DNA of 64,000 bases, taken from NCBI RefSeq assembly GCF_000026365.1, contig NC_012995.1:498501-562500 (forward strand), written 5' to 3'. The position numbers and the translations under genes are program-made. This DNA comes from Zygosaccharomyces rouxii (Eukaryota > Ascomycota > Saccharomycetes > Saccharomycetales > Saccharomycetaceae). Of the stretch, positions 8,359-19,072 are shown piece by piece (the stretch's first letter is position 1; every line of letters begins with the position of its first letter). The notes beneath the pieces are model-generated. The model was not told the DNA's origin and searched no databases. It worked only from the letters and a program-made list of their open reading frames with translations.

Positions 8359-11067
8359 ATGACAGTGGTGGCTTTTGATAGTCAGAGGATGACTGAAAAT
8401 AATATTAATGATACAGCTGATGTCAGTAGTAGCAGCAGCAGTGCTAACGATACTAGTAGTAATTCTACCACTGCTACTGCTACTACCACTACTATGCATA
8501 CCGACAATCCTAGTATGAATATTTATTCCGCTAACAATGTTATAAGATCAACGGGTAATGGCACCGTTACAAATGGAGGCGGAATTCCTCGAATAACTCC
8601 TAAAGACGGTAGGGGTCCCTTCATTTCTATTGGATCAAAAGGTAAAGAGACAGTTGATCTTTTGACCTCCAAAGATCACCAAATTGATGAACTACAAAGT
8701 TGTCATAATATTAATGAAGTTAAAGTCGATAGTGATGTCAGTGATAAAACGGTACTGATCTTTGATCTAACTACCAACGGATTTCTGCTTTCACCTGCAG
8801 CAGCGAGACAACAACCAAATTTTGATGAAACTGTTGATGAGAATTGTGCATGTGTTAATGGCGAGGTTTACAGGATTCATTTATCGTTACCAAGTACGTT
8901 AGTTAGAAGGCCGAAATTTGATTTTGAAAAGTTGTTACAAACAGTCATAGACGATTCTAAGAGATCAAAATTGATTAATTTGATAGAGAATTGTAGTACA
9001 TTTTTGTTTTATGACGGCTCAAGTACGATTTCCAGTTGTTCTACTCCCACCTTTTACCTAATTAAAAAATTCAGCGTTTTTCTACGTGAAAAATTGGGGA
9101 AAAATCAAGTTAGACTTTACATCTTAGAGAAAATGGATAAATCGGGGGTCAAAAATTTAGGGAACAATGGTCCTAGTAATAGTACGAGTGATGACAAAAA
9201 AGCAGCTTCAACAAAGGCTAGCCCGCCTAAAAAATTAAATTTAAGCATAAAGATTTTACCGAAAACAACTGACAAAATGTTCATTCAATCGATTAAAAAA
9301 GATACGGTCCACTATTCACCAAATTCTTTGAGAAGGTTTTTCAAATTTAATATTCCAAATGAAATTGAACATAACGATGAAATTTTACCTACTTGGTTAA
9401 AACCATTTTCCGACAAGAATAGTGCAGATTCTATCTTACAGAAATTGTTATCAAATTTTGAATTTTTAGAAAATTTAGAATTACAAAGATTAGAAAAAGG
9501 TTTAACTACAGAGACTAGAAATGGTAATGGTCAGTCTTTCAAGAATTTACAAGATTCTAAATCATATCATAAAATTTATTCATTGTCCAATTTACAAAGA
9601 GAATTCAACAAGCAAAAAAAATTAACATCATCGAGGCAAAACAACGGGTTATCATCTTCGTCAAATTCATCACAAATTGAACCTACTTCAGATTTGAAAG
9701 TCTGTATACCTCTAGCAAGTTCTAATGGTACAACACCAACTAATAATAAAATCGATAATAGCCATTTATCACCTTATGTTGATACCGATAGTAGTGAGTC
9801 TTTGTTAACACCAATGGATAGTTATGAAATGTCACAGGGGATTCAAGCGTTTACCAAGAACAGATATTCAAACATTTTACCTTATGAGCATTCAAGAGTT
9901 AAACTTCAACCGTCACCGATTGGAGGACCGAATGGCGGTATCAGCTATTCTAATACAAATAACAATAATGATTCAACTCATCAGCATCACTCTCTTAATC
10001 AACATCCTCATCCTCAGCTTCATTATAATGACAACGATACTAAAAACAACAATACCTTTCCAAGTATTACTGTCAAACCACCTAGACAAGAGGCTAGTGA
10101 AAAAATCTCAAGCAATAACAATAACCGCAAGAGAAGAAGTTCTTCGATTTCTTATTTTAGTCAAAAGCCAGATGTTTCTAACGGTAAAGCTCAAGATACC
10201 AATGATACCAATAAGGAAAATTTCAGCGACTATTTTAATGCAAATTATTTGAAGATACCTCAAGTAAATTCGGATTTTAATTACATTGCTACACAGGCAC
10301 CTTTGCCTGCAACGGTAGATGATTTTTGGAAAGTAGTTTCCATTAACCAAGTTAAGGTGATAATTTCTTTAAATTCAACAGATGAACTTTATATGAGAAA
10401 ATGGGACATTTATTGGAATAACAATCGCTCTGATAAGAAATATAACATTGATATCGTGGATACTTTTGAAAATGCATGTAATGTTGATGGTTGCATTTTA
10501 AGAATTTTCAAATTTTACAAAAATGGCGATGATGTTGATGAATCTGCAAAGTCTACTGTTTTCCAACTGCAGTACACTAAATGGCTAGATTCATGTGGGA
10601 TTGTAATGGAAGACATCGTCAGTCTATGCCGTATTAAAAACATGCTGCTGCATAATCCATCGGAATTACTGACAGATTTAAGGAATGGTAATTCCAAGGA
10701 CACTGAAAAATATAGTAACAAAGCTTGGGCTAAAGAATTAAAGAGTTCCGAGGATCCAGATCCCTTAGGTCCATTCAGAAAATCTCCTGTTCTAGTACAT
10801 TGTTCTGCAGGTTGTGGTAGAACCGGTGTATTTATCACTCTGGATTTCATTTTAAATGTCCTCACAGAACCAACAAACTCTAGGAATAGTATAGATGTTT
10901 GGAATATGCAGCAAGATTTGATCTTCATTGCTGTAAATGAGTTAAGAAAACAGCGGATATCTATGGTGCAAAATTTAACTCAGTACATTACCTGCTATGA
11001 GTCTCTCTTGGATTATTTTGCACTTGAGAGAAGAAAAGAACGAGGTTCGGTTGAACAATCGGTATAA
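8359..11067 (+). CDS. PTP2: MAP kinase phosphotyrosine phosphatase, PTP2/PTP3 type
   Basis: The protein is 902 residues. A Ser/Thr/Asn-rich N-terminus is followed by a rhodanese/CDC25-homology-like segment (DKTVLIFDLTTNGFLLSP ... FDFEKLL, about residues 130-260). A long low-complexity linker leads to a tyrosine phosphatase domain in the last 300 residues. The signature loop is VHCSAGCGRTG with nucleophile Cys815 and Arg821. The usual WPD loop reads WLDSCG, keeping the general-acid aspartate. Ptp2 and Ptp3 inactivate Hog1 and other MAP kinases. Being next but one to NPT1, as YOR208W is to YOR209C, points to PTP2. Two stress elements and an inverted repeat lie upstream. The ATG at 8359 is first in frame, with a second Met at residue 11. 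Confidence 0.92.
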   Translation: MTVVAFDSQRMTENNINDTADVSSSSSSANDTSSNSTTATATTTTMHTDNPSMNIYSANNVIRSTGNGTVTNGGGIPRITPKDGRGPFISIGSKGKETVDLLTSKDHQIDELQSCHNINEVKVDSDVSDKTVLIFDLTTNGFLLSPAAARQQPNFDETVDENCACVNGEVYRIHLSLPSTLVRRPKFDFEKLLQTVIDDSKRSKLINLIENCSTFLFYDGSSTISSCSTPTFYLIKKFSVFLREKLGKNQVRLYILEKMDKSGVKNLGNNGPSNSTSDDKKAASTKASPPKKLNLSIKILPKTTDKMFIQSIKKDTVHYSPNSLRRFFKFNIPNEIEHNDEILPTWLKPFSDKNSADSILQKLLSNFEFLENLELQRLEKGLTTETRNGNGQSFKNLQDSKSYHKIYSLSNLQREFNKQKKLTSSRQNNGLSSSSNSSQIEPTSDLKVCIPLASSNGTTPTNNKIDNSHLSPYVDTDSSESLLTPMDSYEMSQGIQAFTKNRYSNILPYEHSRVKLQPSPIGGPNGGISYSNTNNNNDSTHQHHSLNQHPHPQLHYNDNDTKNNNTFPSITVKPPRQEASEKISSNNNNRKRRSSSISYFSQKPDVSNGKAQDTNDTNKENFSDYFNANYLKIPQVNSDFNYIATQAPLPATVDDFWKVVSINQVKVIISLNSTDELYMRKWDIYWNNNRSDKKYNIDIVDTFENACNVDGCILRIFKFYKNGDDVDESAKSTVFQLQYTKWLDSCGIVMEDIVSLCRIKNMLLHNPSELLTDLRNGNSKDTEKYSNKAWAKELKSSEDPDPLGPFRKSPVLVHCSAGCGRTGVFITLDFILNVLTEPTNSRNSIDVWNMQQDLIFIAVNELRKQRISMVQNLTQYITCYESLLDYFALERRKERGSVEQSV

Positions 11068-11415
11068 CGGGAGTAAAAGGATTAAAAGGATTAAGAAACA
11101 ATAAAATGGCACAAAAAAAAAAAAAAAAATCTTTTGGTTGCATATAAACGCTGATTATCTGTGAATTGCAGATGATCTTCGTCTTTGATTTTTTTTTTTT
11201 TTTTTATTCTACTAACTTGTTTACTGTTGACATGTCGCAGTAACTGTGTCAACGCTTTCAATGGGTAGACAACGTAACCTTCGGATTTTTGCGTGAATGT
11301 CATTGTTCTTCATTTAGTTGGTTTTAGGTAACTTTACAGATTTTTTTTTTATATAGTCAAAAAAAAAAACAAGGTCAATGATACAAGGAACAGAGAAATA
11401 GATTATCCTTTTAAT
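11068..11415. other. convergent 3' intergenic region PTP2/KAP120
   Basis: The 348-base gap between two convergent genes holds A and T runs (11114-11129, 11190-11206, 11341-11350 and 11360-11370) suited to 3' end formation on both strands. A TACTAAC at about 11209 looks like a branch site but has no partner splice sites. Confidence 0.5.
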
Positions 11416-14400
11416 CTACTTTTGTGATGGTATGCCAAGAAATAACTGTAAATTTTCCATTAGGCTCACATTGACTGAGTTTAACAATTCTTGATATTGT
11501 GTTCCCATTTGGGTTTCTAAAAATTGTAAAGTTTGTGTGATAAATGATTTTAGGCCAACATTATGAGCAGGATCGTTTTTTCTGCATAACTCGTGATATC
11601 TTATTTGCTCAGAAGTCAATGGATATTCTGGCGACATTTCAGTAACTAAGTCATTCAAGTGGTATTTTTCACAGTCCCCATCATTAGTTTCGTTAATCTC
11701 TTCAAGCATTTCAACCCACATTGCAACTATTACTTGAAATTCCGATAGAACTGGATACAATCCAGTTCTCAATAAACTTGAAATACCCAAGATATGCACC
11801 TTTTTCACCTTTGGATCGTAAATTTCTCTAAAACAGACAATCCAAATGGATAAGAATTTATTAACAATTTCATCCAGAGACATCTCTTTGATGACCACTT
11901 TTCTCTCTGAAATGGGCAAATCCTGGTTTTCTGCAAGACTTAGTGATCCTTGATGATATACTGCAATGAAATCTATCAAGACTTGTGGATTCAAATATGC
12001 AATTCTTGCAGCGATTTGTATGACTTGTGCACATTGGTAATTGGATAGTGATTCCTCTTTGAAGACACTGTCCAAAATAGCCTTGAGAATACCGGATTCA
12101 TGGAAACTTTCAAATAATGATCCTTCAGTATCAGTAGAGCTAACCAGTGTTAAATTTTCCCAAATCTCCAGTAGTAATTCAAAGGAATCGTCCCTTAATT
12201 TTAAGAAATATCTGGTTAACTGACTGAATATCTTGATAAAAGTGGGACAACTGAAAAATTCCTGACTGTTCAAAATCAACGAGTAACTTTTGACAATCTC
12301 CAATAACGTTGGTAAAATTTCAGTGTGCGAATCAACACCAAATTCTAATGATGGTAATAATTCAACAAATTTTGGATCTAAATTAGCTTCAAGGACCGAA
12401 TAGTTTTGTAGTAAAGCTCCCCATAATTCATAACCATCTTCATTAACTAATTGGTATATTGGAGATGATGGATCGCATGATTGGGCAACAATTGGTAATG
12501 CTGTGGACCAGGTCAAATGTGAATGAGAGCCTAGAGATGTTACAAGATTTTTAATCAATCTTAAAAGACCATTGGAAAGAATGTATTCAGAAACATTACT
12601 GATTGAAACTTGCCATAATTCAGGGACTATTTGTAGAATTTCTATTAACAATTCTTTACTGATTAATGGTTTCGTTTGAATTATAATATCACTCATAGTG
12701 TTCAAAATGTATAATCTTGTCTCCGTTAGGGCTACAGAAGGAAGAACTTTCCTGAGCAAAAGGGTCATCACACCATTCAAATAAGGTTCAAATGTATTTT
12801 TCTCGAAATTCCAATCATCGATCATAGTCCTCAATGCCTGAACACATGTTAGTAAGACCACTGTATCGCTTTCTTTCGCTAGTAATTTGGTAAAATATTC
12901 ATAGCATAATTTTTTACTATCTTCAGAGCATTTCACTGTTGACCATTCATTGATGATCAAACAAACTCTTCTTCTGACTACTTTTGCTTCATTTTCCGTT
13001 GAAGTACGGGAATTTGCCTCTGGCAAAAATACTTGAGTCAGCAATCGATCAAAATCGACCATATCACTCACTGCAGACACGCTTAATTGGAAACTTGCGT
13101 AAATTGCATCCTTACTCAAAAATCCTTCTAATGTATTGGGTAAATTTGCTGCATCGTTTTCAATTTTCCTCAATAGATATGGGACCAAGAGTTCTGGAAA
13201 GGAATTTATCAAATCCTGAAAGAAATTTTCCGCACAAGCTCTAATTTGATATTCATAACTAGAGGAGAGTTGTTCATTTATCCACTCCTCAGGGTCCATG
13301 AACCAACTTTCTAATTCGGATGGACGTAATTTCAAATACCATGACATTAATATGTCTAGCAATTTCGTTACCAAATTTTCGTTTAAGAATTCAGTAGCGG
13401 TTCTTTGCATAGCGGCATCGATACTCAAACGATCACTCCTTGCTTTCAATACAACCGCCCCTCTCTTATGAATGAAATTAATTATTCTTTTTAAAATTAA
13501 AAATCCTCTTATTGCAGTTTGTTCCCAAAAATCACCGGTAATTTCAGGATTCTCATTATAGACATCTGACGCCCTGTCGAATAACAACTTGGTGTATGCA
13601 ATCAAAATTTGTGTGGAACATGGTAGAAGGATAAAGTTTGCAGGGGAATTAGTGATTACGTTGTAATACAGTTTCCCATAACATCTAACAAATTTATCGT
13701 AGATGTCAGATCTTTTAAAATCATCTTGATGTGATATTAATAAATCAAAGTGAGTTACAGTCACTTTCATGAACTCGCAAACGGCTTCATCTTTCTGTGG
13801 CCTTTCATACCCATCTGCTACAATTCTTCTCAATACTTTTAATGCTAAATATGACACTTGCTGACTTGCAAGACTATCTTCATCACTTCCTAAGCTTTCT
13901 GTCCATACGTTGAATGATTTCAAATATATGCTTACAATTAATGAAAAAATCAAAGGAACTTTACTTTGCATTGCTGGTTTACATCTACCAATTCTAGCTG
14001 ATCCCAATATTTTGATAATCTGATTAACATGCATCAAACTGTTATAAACCTTAATGGTACTATTCATCAATTGCTCATTTGCAAATAGTTGTTCCAATTG
14101 TTCAAAAAGGTTTGGCCATTCTACGGGGAAATCATATCTTGCAATACGTGCCGTTGCCTGAGCATTTTGAATACAAAGTTGATTATTCTGTTCGTCAATC
14201 AGATCAAATAGCCGCGCTCTGATGGATGATTTCTCCTCTTTGCTTATTGCGTGTAGCCTCGTAGACCTCCAATACTTGTCAACACCATTCTTAAATTGAA
14301 TCACAGAAAGCCACCTTATTTGCAGTGAATTGGAAAGATCTAAGTAGATGGATTGTAAAGTGTAATGGAATCCCGGTTGTGTCTGCCATTCTGATAACTG

Positions 14401-14505
14401 TCTTTCAGCTAGTCTTTGGACTTCTGATCCGGCGTGTTGAGGATTACTTGCTTGCTCTAACGTTTCCACCAGCGTTAATTCATTTAAAGTGACTGAACTA
14501 GTCAT
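11416..14505 (-). CDS. KAP120: karyopherin (importin-beta family) Kap120
   Basis: The 1029-residue protein is almost exactly the length of S. cerevisiae Kap120 (1032). It opens with an importin-beta N-terminal domain: a helix ending AERQLSEWQTQPGFHYTL, then the RWLSVIQFKNGVDKYWR helix that contacts Ran-GTP, within about residues 25-110. The rest is leucine-rich alpha-helical HEAT-type repeats with acidic loops. Kap120 carries cargo such as Rfp1 and ribosome-assembly factors between cytoplasm and nucleus. A GCGATGAG PAC-like octamer sits at 14507-14514, directly before the ATG, an unusual place for that site. Position between PTP2 and NPT1 matches the interleaved YOR/YPL order. Confidence 0.93.
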   Translation of the reverse strand: MTSSVTLNELTLVETLEQASNPQHAGSEVQRLAERQLSEWQTQPGFHYTLQSIYLDLSNSLQIRWLSVIQFKNGVDKYWRSTRLHAISKEEKSSIRARLFDLIDEQNNQLCIQNAQATARIARYDFPVEWPNLFEQLEQLFANEQLMNSTIKVYNSLMHVNQIIKILGSARIGRCKPAMQSKVPLIFSLIVSIYLKSFNVWTESLGSDEDSLASQQVSYLALKVLRRIVADGYERPQKDEAVCEFMKVTVTHFDLLISHQDDFKRSDIYDKFVRCYGKLYYNVITNSPANFILLPCSTQILIAYTKLLFDRASDVYNENPEITGDFWEQTAIRGFLILKRIINFIHKRGAVVLKARSDRLSIDAAMQRTATEFLNENLVTKLLDILMSWYLKLRPSELESWFMDPEEWINEQLSSSYEYQIRACAENFFQDLINSFPELLVPYLLRKIENDAANLPNTLEGFLSKDAIYASFQLSVSAVSDMVDFDRLLTQVFLPEANSRTSTENEAKVVRRRVCLIINEWSTVKCSEDSKKLCYEYFTKLLAKESDTVVLLTCVQALRTMIDDWNFEKNTFEPYLNGVMTLLLRKVLPSVALTETRLYILNTMSDIIIQTKPLISKELLIEILQIVPELWQVSISNVSEYILSNGLLRLIKNLVTSLGSHSHLTWSTALPIVAQSCDPSSPIYQLVNEDGYELWGALLQNYSVLEANLDPKFVELLPSLEFGVDSHTEILPTLLEIVKSYSLILNSQEFFSCPTFIKIFSQLTRYFLKLRDDSFELLLEIWENLTLVSSTDTEGSLFESFHESGILKAILDSVFKEESLSNYQCAQVIQIAARIAYLNPQVLIDFIAVYHQGSLSLAENQDLPISERKVVIKEMSLDEIVNKFLSIWIVCFREIYDPKVKKVHILGISSLLRTGLYPVLSEFQVIVAMWVEMLEEINETNDGDCEKYHLNDLVTEMSPEYPLTSEQIRYHELCRKNDPAHNVGLKSFITQTLQFLETQMGTQYQELLNSVNVSLMENLQLFLGIPSQK

Positions 14506-14826
14506 AGCGATGAGGATAAGAGTATATCAATGGATAGATGCTAATTTTTCTGTCCCTTCTTTTATTTTATTTCCCTACTTGATCTCACACCTTTAATTGA
14601 TGCCAATGCTAAACTCTTAGAATTTGAGTCTAAAACACAATTTTGATTAAATCTACAATATAAAACAAATGAAATTAGAAACGAGAGAACTAGTCCATTA
14701 AATATATAGTATTATCCTCGATTGAACCAGGCTCATCGTTCACCTTACCAGATGAGACCCCTTCAATATTGAAAATTTGAAGACGTATTGTCCGGGTAAA
14801 GTTTAAGAGTTATAACAGTCTATGGG
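14506..14826. other. intergenic region, KAP120 promoter and NPT1 3' end
   Basis: The 321 bases are AT-rich without a coding frame. The only motif noted is GCGATGAG at 14507-14514 next to the KAP120 start codon. Confidence 0.45.
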
Positions 14827-16113
14827 TTAGTTTGACCATCTGTGAGCTTCATCACCGCCTTCCCAGGACCGTTCAATGTATCCCAGTTCCTTTTTAACTC
14901 TTTCTACAACTGCAGGATCACCCATGTTCTTGCCCAAGTTATCAGAAATCTTGACGGCATGATTACCATTGACTTCCAATAGTTTAATGACAATATTCAA
15001 TGGCTCGCTTTTGGTAGCAGGATCGGATTTCTTACGGAAGTCATTGGTAAAATTCGTACCAATTCCAAATGTTGGTTTTAATCCCATTTTCAGAGAGGCA
15101 TCAGAGTAATTTAATACTTTTTTGACGTTTAAAGAGTCCGAGAAACAGATTGATTTACTGAATTTTGGTAATTTCAACTTATCATGGTAGTGTTTGGAGA
15201 TTTTTTCAGCATATTCAATAGGATCACCCGAATCTTGTCTTACACCAACATAGTGATCTGAATATGGTGGTTTAAAACTCTCTAAGAAATTATCAGATCC
15301 AAAAGTATCTGTTAGGGCTAATCCTGCATTCTCAGGCCCGAACGTATTAATCCAATAATCCATTGAATTCTTATTTGCATGCACATAATCATCAGTAATT
15401 GCTGCAATACCCATAACCCATTCATGTGCTACGGTTCCTACAGGCTTAACACCATATTTCTTGGCAAACATAACATTCGAAGTACCCAAGAACAGTTTAT
15501 GACGCTCTTCAGGTGATTCTTGTATCGATTGTAAAATACCTTCCATGACTATGTTTTGCGCTTTGCTTGATCTACGACGCCTTGTACCAAATTCACTAAA
15601 GGAAATTTGATTCTGGAAAAGTTCATCTGCCTTATCTTTGGCTTGCTTCATTTGTCCTGTATAGTCCCAATCATCATCAACAAATTTGAAATAAGCCTCT
15701 GAAACGATTGAAAGTATAGGAATTTCATAGAGAATCGTTTCGCTCCATTTACCCTTGACTAGAAGATCTAAACTAAATCTGTCGGAAGCATCAGAGGACC
15801 TTTCAGAGGTAAAAATGACTTGATCCTTAGGTCTCAGTTGAAATCCTCTGAGAAAATCTAGATAGTTTTGCGGAAGGTATGGAACTGCTTTCTTCAAATA
15901 AGAAATTTCATCTTCAGTAAATCTTAAGTTTCCCATTAATTCCAACTGTTCACGTATCCAGTCTATAGCATTTTGATTAAACAAAAATTGGGACGATCTA
16001 TTGGTATATTTGTAAACCACATTGGCCTCAGGGAAGTTGGAAAACACAGCTGCATGCATAGTCAGCTTGTACAAATCGGTATCCAATAAGGATACAATAG
16101 CAGGGGAACTCAT
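14827..16113 (-). CDS. NPT1: nicotinate phosphoribosyltransferase
   Basis: The 428-residue protein matches S. cerevisiae Npt1 (429) in length. It starts with the family motif LLDTDLYKLTMHAAVF, and holds SFSEFGTRRRRSS in the phosphoribosyl-binding region. The block GTVAHEW contains His230, the residue that is autophosphorylated by ATP in this family. RQDSGDP and CFSDSLNVKK near residues 295-330 complete the active-site signature. The enzyme makes nicotinate mononucleotide from nicotinic acid and PRPP, the entry step of NAD+ salvage, and so feeds Sir2-type deacetylases. It lies between KAP120 and NAN1, all on the minus strand, each with its own intergenic region. Confidence 0.96.
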   Translation of the reverse strand: MSSPAIVSLLDTDLYKLTMHAAVFSNFPEANVVYKYTNRSSQFLFNQNAIDWIREQLELMGNLRFTEDEISYLKKAVPYLPQNYLDFLRGFQLRPKDQVIFTSERSSDASDRFSLDLLVKGKWSETILYEIPILSIVSEAYFKFVDDDWDYTGQMKQAKDKADELFQNQISFSEFGTRRRRSSKAQNIVMEGILQSIQESPEERHKLFLGTSNVMFAKKYGVKPVGTVAHEWVMGIAAITDDYVHANKNSMDYWINTFGPENAGLALTDTFGSDNFLESFKPPYSDHYVGVRQDSGDPIEYAEKISKHYHDKLKLPKFSKSICFSDSLNVKKVLNYSDASLKMGLKPTFGIGTNFTNDFRKKSDPATKSEPLNIVIKLLEVNGNHAVKISDNLGKNMGDPAVVERVKKELGYIERSWEGGDEAHRWSN

Positions 16114-16483
16114 ATTGATAAAATTAGTTTCCTGGTAATGGTTAAAATTAATTGAGCGTAATTAGAACCAATACCAGCACGTACTGATTGTTAACAGCTT
16201 TATTAACTACTCTTTGATCCAATTTGATCCAATATTCACCATCCACTGTCATGACATTTCAACTGTACACACTATGTAGGTGGCGAAAAATTTCAGTTAG
16301 GAAGATGAGGTGATAGCGACGGAAAATCTTCAATGAAATAAAATAATAATAATAATAATGATAGATTTTTAAATATCTTTATAAGGTTTAGAAATAGATC
16401 AACCGTAATTTTACAAAAGTTTGATTATCTTTATAAATTTTTTCCCATGCTTATTTTACCCTGGCAGTAGCGGCTACATTATA
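16114..16483. other. intergenic region, NPT1 promoter and NAN1 3' end
   Basis: The 370 bases contain an (AAT)n microsatellite at about 16339-16360 and an AT-rich stretch toward the NAN1 stop. Nothing else was recognised. Confidence 0.45.
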
Positions 16484-19072
16484 TTACGTTACGACTTTCA
16501 TCACGCAATCGAAAAATGTATCCATTTGCACATTTTGAATGTTTTCGAACATACCAACGAATGAGTTCATATTTAGCACTTTATTGTTGTTATCACCATT
16601 GATGAAATCTAATGCAATATCATCTTCGTTGTCCACGTCATCTACTGCAGCTGATGCGCCTTGTTGCTGACTCAATTTTTGGAGTTGACTAGAAAAGTTG
16701 GTTTCCATGGAAGCTTCAGAATTTATACCTTCAAGCATTTCAGAGTTCACCGTGGTACCCACAATACCCAATTTACTACTTATATCCAAGAAAATAAAAT
16801 CCGTATCGTGATTCCAGCCAATCCATGAAATGTAATTTGGATGAACAAATGAACCCACTCTTTGTGACAAACTTGGTTCAAAGACAATGACACGAGCCTT
16901 ATATTGAGGGGTATCATTATCTTCATGTTGGGCGTCCTTGAGTCTTTGATTTACCACTAGTGCAATTCTCCCAGTTTTCTCATCACAACTGATCAATCTT
17001 TCTAAATGTCCGTTTTTATAAACACCGTTCACAAATGGGTAGATGTCAAAACTGTTTACAATGGTGCCCTTGAGTAAATTGATAGCGCTCAAAGTGAAAC
17101 GTGTGGCGACCACTAAATTTGTATCATCGACCAATCTCATTGCTTGAATCTCGGAATCTAGTGTGAATTCATTTTGTATAGCACTGTTACCACTGGAAGA
17201 CTCAAAGTTCTTAAAGGTCTCGAAATCCAAGATTTGTAACTTATCATCAAATCCATGGAAAATTAAACTACCATCTTGAGACCACGCTAATGACACAGAA
17301 TTGCTAAAATGGTTAAAATTAGGCAATGTTAGCTTCCTCAAACACCAATTCTTTTGATAATCGTCGTATTCCCAATATTTGAGTCCACCCTCGTTATCGG
17401 CGGTTAAAATACCTTGAGCATCATTGACAGTTGTTGGGGCTGGCAGTATTTTGGTTACAGGTATATTTACACCATGAGGGTCTATTACCTTAGTGATTAG
17501 AGACCAATCAGTTTCATTATCATTTTTAGTCCAGAATTTCAAATCGTATCCCAAATCCTTGGAGGATAACAAATTCTCAGGTGGAAACTGCACTTCATAA
17601 GTTATCATCCATTCACCATCTTTAGTGAAAACTACGTCAAGCACTACGGGATCTTGGATGTTCAATTCAAATCTAACTTTACCCATAGTGTTATTAACAC
17701 CTGATGCCACATATTGATAATGAACTTGTTCGTTTTTGTAAAAATCATATGTTTGCACTGCAGATGCATGCGGGAAGAAGATTTGCTTAGTAACTGGATT
17801 CACACCTGCTGTGGTGGTAAAATCTTGTCTGGTGCCCTTTTTCAACTTATTCTTTTGTTTCTTCTTGCTCACACTAGAAGTTGATACCGTAGTAGAAGCC
17901 TTTGTGGAGACTGCAGATACTGGCATAGAACCAATGTCCACCGGACTGTTAAACGTTGGTAAGGGTCCATTAACAGACACTTTTGAAGTTAGATCTGCTG
18001 CATTCAAAAGGATTAATTGATAATCTGTAGAATTCAAGTTTTGAGTCATCTGTAATGCTAAGGAATAAAACTTACCGCCACCAAGTGACTGACAATCAAC
18101 AACAATACCAGGTAGACGAGGCAAAAATTGTTGTGAGTTAGTGGACAATTGCCAAAAGCTGAGCACTTTTTCCCAACCACCTGATAAAAGGTATGCACCA
18201 TCATCGGTAAAACCCAATGAAAGCACAGAATCAATGTGCCATTTCAACAGTCTACCCTGTAAATCGGAGACATTAAGTACGTTTACAACACCTGATGCAA
18301 AACCAAGCGCCAGCTGAGTACCTGAAGAATCAATAGCCATACTGGAAACGTATCTAGAACTTGGCGAGGCTGCTGAATGTGATGTAGAAATCGATTTCAA
18401 AGAAAATTCTTTAACCACTTGTTTGTCCCAAATAGAATAAATTTGTATATGTCTTTGGTTACTCTTTTGGAAAAGGCATGCAATAAATTCTGAATTATTT
18501 GACCATGTGGAAAGGATAACGTCATCCAAGATATATTCAAGATTGGTTTCCACTAAATCCCCTTTGATTTGCAAATCGTAAATCTTGTAAGTGAAAGCTG
18601 ATCCATGAGAACCAATTTGCGAAGTCAATATTTTGAAAGAATTGTCTGAATTTTCAAAAATTTTCGACACAGACTCACCTTCTTCTAAATTAAGTCTTAA
18701 AATCTTAGGATTACTGGTCAATTTACCCTTGTAATTTAAACTTATAATACGACCATCATTTGTTAATAGCGTAAGATCGTTCTCCTCCGATGATAATTTT
18801 AGTGAAATATCCGCCAGTTGAGCGTTTTCCTTCTCAAAAATTTCTGATAATTGGGGACTATTAGAAAATTTCAAAGTTTTCACACATTGTCTAGTTTCAG
18901 TAGAATATATCTTAATCTGATTATTGAATGGAACGATGTAGTTCAACAGATCTGCTGTTAGGCATGCGGTACCTTTACTCGAATGAGATGGATTAGAAGC
19001 TCGAGGAAGCGTAATTTTACCACCAGACACTACTGAGAGCTTATACTGTTGGTATACACCAGCTTGAGTCAT
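16484..19072 (-). CDS. NAN1: U3 snoRNP / t-UTP subunit Nan1 (Utp17), WD40 protein
   Basis: The 862-residue protein contains WD40-type repeats over most of its length. Clear blades include LLNYIVPFNNQIKIYSTETRQCVKTLKF and LLKWHIDSVLSLGFTDDGAYLLSGGWEKVLSFWQL. It ends in an acidic stretch (VDDVDNEDDIALDF) and a short hydrophobic tail. S. cerevisiae Nan1 has 896 residues. Nan1 is a member of the t-UTP (UTP-A) subcomplex that binds nascent pre-rRNA and links RNA polymerase I transcription to 18S processing. A PAC site and an RRPE-like site 86-108 bases upstream of the ATG are the standard regulatory pair for ribosome-biogenesis genes. Confidence 0.9.
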   Translation of the reverse strand: MTQAGVYQQYKLSVVSGGKITLPRASNPSHSSKGTACLTADLLNYIVPFNNQIKIYSTETRQCVKTLKFSNSPQLSEIFEKENAQLADISLKLSSEENDLTLLTNDGRIISLNYKGKLTSNPKILRLNLEEGESVSKIFENSDNSFKILTSQIGSHGSAFTYKIYDLQIKGDLVETNLEYILDDVILSTWSNNSEFIACLFQKSNQRHIQIYSIWDKQVVKEFSLKSISTSHSAASPSSRYVSSMAIDSSGTQLALGFASGVVNVLNVSDLQGRLLKWHIDSVLSLGFTDDGAYLLSGGWEKVLSFWQLSTNSQQFLPRLPGIVVDCQSLGGGKFYSLALQMTQNLNSTDYQLILLNAADLTSKVSVNGPLPTFNSPVDIGSMPVSAVSTKASTTVSTSSVSKKKQKNKLKKGTRQDFTTTAGVNPVTKQIFFPHASAVQTYDFYKNEQVHYQYVASGVNNTMGKVRFELNIQDPVVLDVVFTKDGEWMITYEVQFPPENLLSSKDLGYDLKFWTKNDNETDWSLITKVIDPHGVNIPVTKILPAPTTVNDAQGILTADNEGGLKYWEYDDYQKNWCLRKLTLPNFNHFSNSVSLAWSQDGSLIFHGFDDKLQILDFETFKNFESSSGNSAIQNEFTLDSEIQAMRLVDDTNLVVATRFTLSAINLLKGTIVNSFDIYPFVNGVYKNGHLERLISCDEKTGRIALVVNQRLKDAQHEDNDTPQYKARVIVFEPSLSQRVGSFVHPNYISWIGWNHDTDFIFLDISSKLGIVGTTVNSEMLEGINSEASMETNFSSQLQKLSQQQGASAAVDDVDNEDDIALDFINGDNNNKVLNMNSFVGMFENIQNVQMDTFFDCVMKVVT

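Noticed and set aside
11203..11216. TACTAAC in the PTP2-KAP120 gap
   Set aside because: Neither neighbour needs an exon here and there is no matching donor site.
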